From assembly GCA_916613615.1 (NCBI GenBank), contig OU744725.1, positions 68,536,754-68,600,753 of the forward strand: a DNA stretch of 64,000 nt, read 5' to 3'. Below are positions 62,466-64,000 of this stretch, in pieces. Source of the DNA: Steromphala cineraria (Eukaryota; Mollusca; Gastropoda; Trochida; Trochidae). How positions within the stretch are numbered: the first letter of the stretch is position 1; every line of letters begins with the position of its first letter. Both the position numbers and the translations under genes were made by a program. Under the pieces are notes generated by a model that was not told where the DNA came from, ran no database searches, and was given only the letters and a program-made list of their open reading frames with translations.

Positions 62466-63705
62466 GTGAAAATGGTTATGAGTATGATCAAAAAACATTT
62501 AATTTAAATGAAACATGCATTCTAATAAACACTTTCCTTCCGAATAAATTCACACACATAAAGTTTACGGATATCGGAGTAAATGGCATCTGGCATGAAA
62601 TACAAAACACATGGATTCTAACTGCATGTGTAGATATATACATTAATCTCATGAAATATACACTTTAAATATACGCCTGATATATTCTCCTGCAATAAAC
62701 AATTGAAATAAACACGGGTAGAATTTTAGCACTTTGTAATGCATGGCTTATCTATATAAGATTCTCGTCCTCGAGTTTCACGAGATCGCAGTAAGAGGCT
62801 AATTTTCCTGAGGTATAGGTTATTTTGGCGGTTGTAAATATGTCACCCCTGGTCTATAAAGGTTGCCGTGAGTATTTTATAGCGCTATCATCTTTCTGCT
62901 CTGGGCTGTATCAATTGGAGCTAATAACACTGAACGGTTCACAGACACTTGATACATCGTGTGAGCATAAATGAAACTATTTTATAAAGTTTATGTTTTC
63001 CTCACACATCTCTCCAGGTTTATTCAATTCACATAACATTAGATCAATAAACAATTGAAAGTTATAAGTTGACAAATGTGAATAGTAAAATTAAATGGTC
63101 GATACACAAAACTCTCTTGTGGCAATAGCGAACTAAATTATATAGATTAAGTGTGTAAATGCCATTAAGGACAAAAGTAGAGATTACTTATGTATTGTGT
63201 ATACAGATTTACAGAAGGATGAACATGTATAAGTAGTTTGTTGGGGAAAATTCCTATTACTTATCATAAATAACCGTCTTCAGGTTTAATTTCAAGTTTT
63301 ATATGGAAATAAAAACAATATAAACAGTCACACAAATTTCTAATAACCGTTCCCTTCGAAGAAATTAGCGCCCTAGTGTCCAAAATCCTTCAAACCAAAC
63401 TTTAAATAGCTTAATATCTTATATCTTCTAATTTCAAAATGATTTACTCGGGTAAGTATTTAAAGTTATGGTAAAGTTTTACACCTACATTTCAGTTTTA
63501 TCTTATGTCGAATGTGGACAAATTTAAATTTAATGTGCATGTTATTTCATTGTCAAATTCTTAACAAAACTCAACACCTTTTCTTCAAATTTCTTATCGA
63601 CAAAGTCGTCAGCGACTTTATCATCCAATCTAGGTTATATCCTGTACACTTTAGAGGTGGAAACTCCACAAAAGCAATTTTGTTCCTCTAACGATGTCGA
63701 TTTTC

Positions 63706-63785
63706 CGAGGTGGCCAAGTGGATGAAGCGATAGACACGGTGCAATTCACATCACACACCTGTGTTACTGACACGGGTGAAATTTA
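63706..63785 (+). pseudogene. tRNA-Ser/Leu-like relic or SINE head
   Basis: GAGGTGGCCAAGTGGATGAA resembles the 5' half and A box of class II tRNAs (Ser/Leu). ACGGGTGAAATTT about 50 bases on resembles a damaged B box at the spacing expected for a long variable arm. No complete cloverleaf forms, so it is a pseudogene or SINE head. Confidence 0.35.
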
Positions 63786-64000
63786 CATCACAATGAAATA
63801 GACATGAGTCACAATGCTGAAGTTGCGTGACAAGCTTGATATTGACATGATGTTGTCTGAAATGACAAAACGAAACCGATCTAATCTTGGCTACTTCACT
63901 GGTATATAGTCTATCTTAACTGTTTTCAAGTATTAGCATATCCCATTTTCGTTTTTGTTGTCTTTTTGAATGCATGAAATAAAAATCTTGTTTCCTATCT

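Overview
The window is AT-rich metazoan DNA, roughly two-thirds A+T by eye. It is crowded with simple repeats, small inverted-repeat transposons and degenerate tandem arrays. Only two kinds of gene can be supported: three identical eukaryotic tRNA-Cys(GCA) genes with Pol III A and B boxes and T-run terminators, and one truncated integrase ORF inside a Ty3/gypsy-type LTR element. No host protein-coding exon is recognisable. The longest unexplained reading frame is 137 codons (16989-17402, +), which is about what chance allows in 64 kb of this composition. The overall style suggests a marine invertebrate, perhaps a mollusc or other lophotrochozoan. That is an impression from repeat style only; no diagnostic gene fixes the taxon.

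Layout. 0-3.5 kb: a 197-bp Mutator-like MITE (185-381), a 45-bp minisatellite (1502-1660) and a palindromic complex with CRE-like TGACGTCA repeats (1943-2416). 3.5-15 kb: microsatellites, two copies of a ~350-bp hAT-like MITE (10950-11319, 13127-13476), two degenerate tandem arrays and a tRNA-derived SINE candidate. 15-26 kb: gene-free DNA with G-rich and C-rich tracts. 26265-32442: a 6.2-kb LTR retrotransposon on the minus strand with two 708-bp LTRs that read identically, a short target duplication, a tRNA-Ala-like primer binding site and an ORF holding only the C-terminal part of integrase. Gag, protease, reverse transcriptase, RNase H and the integrase N-terminus are absent, and ~3.4 kb of mostly unexplained sequence lies between the ORF and the left LTR. 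33.9-34.4 kb: two strong hairpins. 37700-38055: a MITE flanked by TTAA. 38.2-40.4 kb: the tRNA-Cys cluster. 43787-43892: a palindromic repeat. 47.7-50.9 kb: a third hAT-like MITE, a 41-bp minisatellite, a ~160-bp tandem duplication, a ~64-bp degenerate array and a second Mutator-like MITE. 51.07-54.35 kb: a foldback-type structure with ~187-bp units arrayed in opposite orientations about a spacer. 54-64 kb: gene-free DNA with LINE/SINE-like tails, a decayed fourth hAT-like MITE and microsatellites.

How the parts relate. The window reads as intergenic or intronic DNA built by several waves of insertion. The LTR element and the 47.7-kb MITE look recent (identical LTRs; perfect 8-bp duplication). 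The MITEs at 10.9 and 58 kb look old. The non-autonomous elements must depend on enzymes encoded elsewhere. The tRNA-Cys genes are probably functional, and their shared flanks suggest segmental duplication rather than retroposition.
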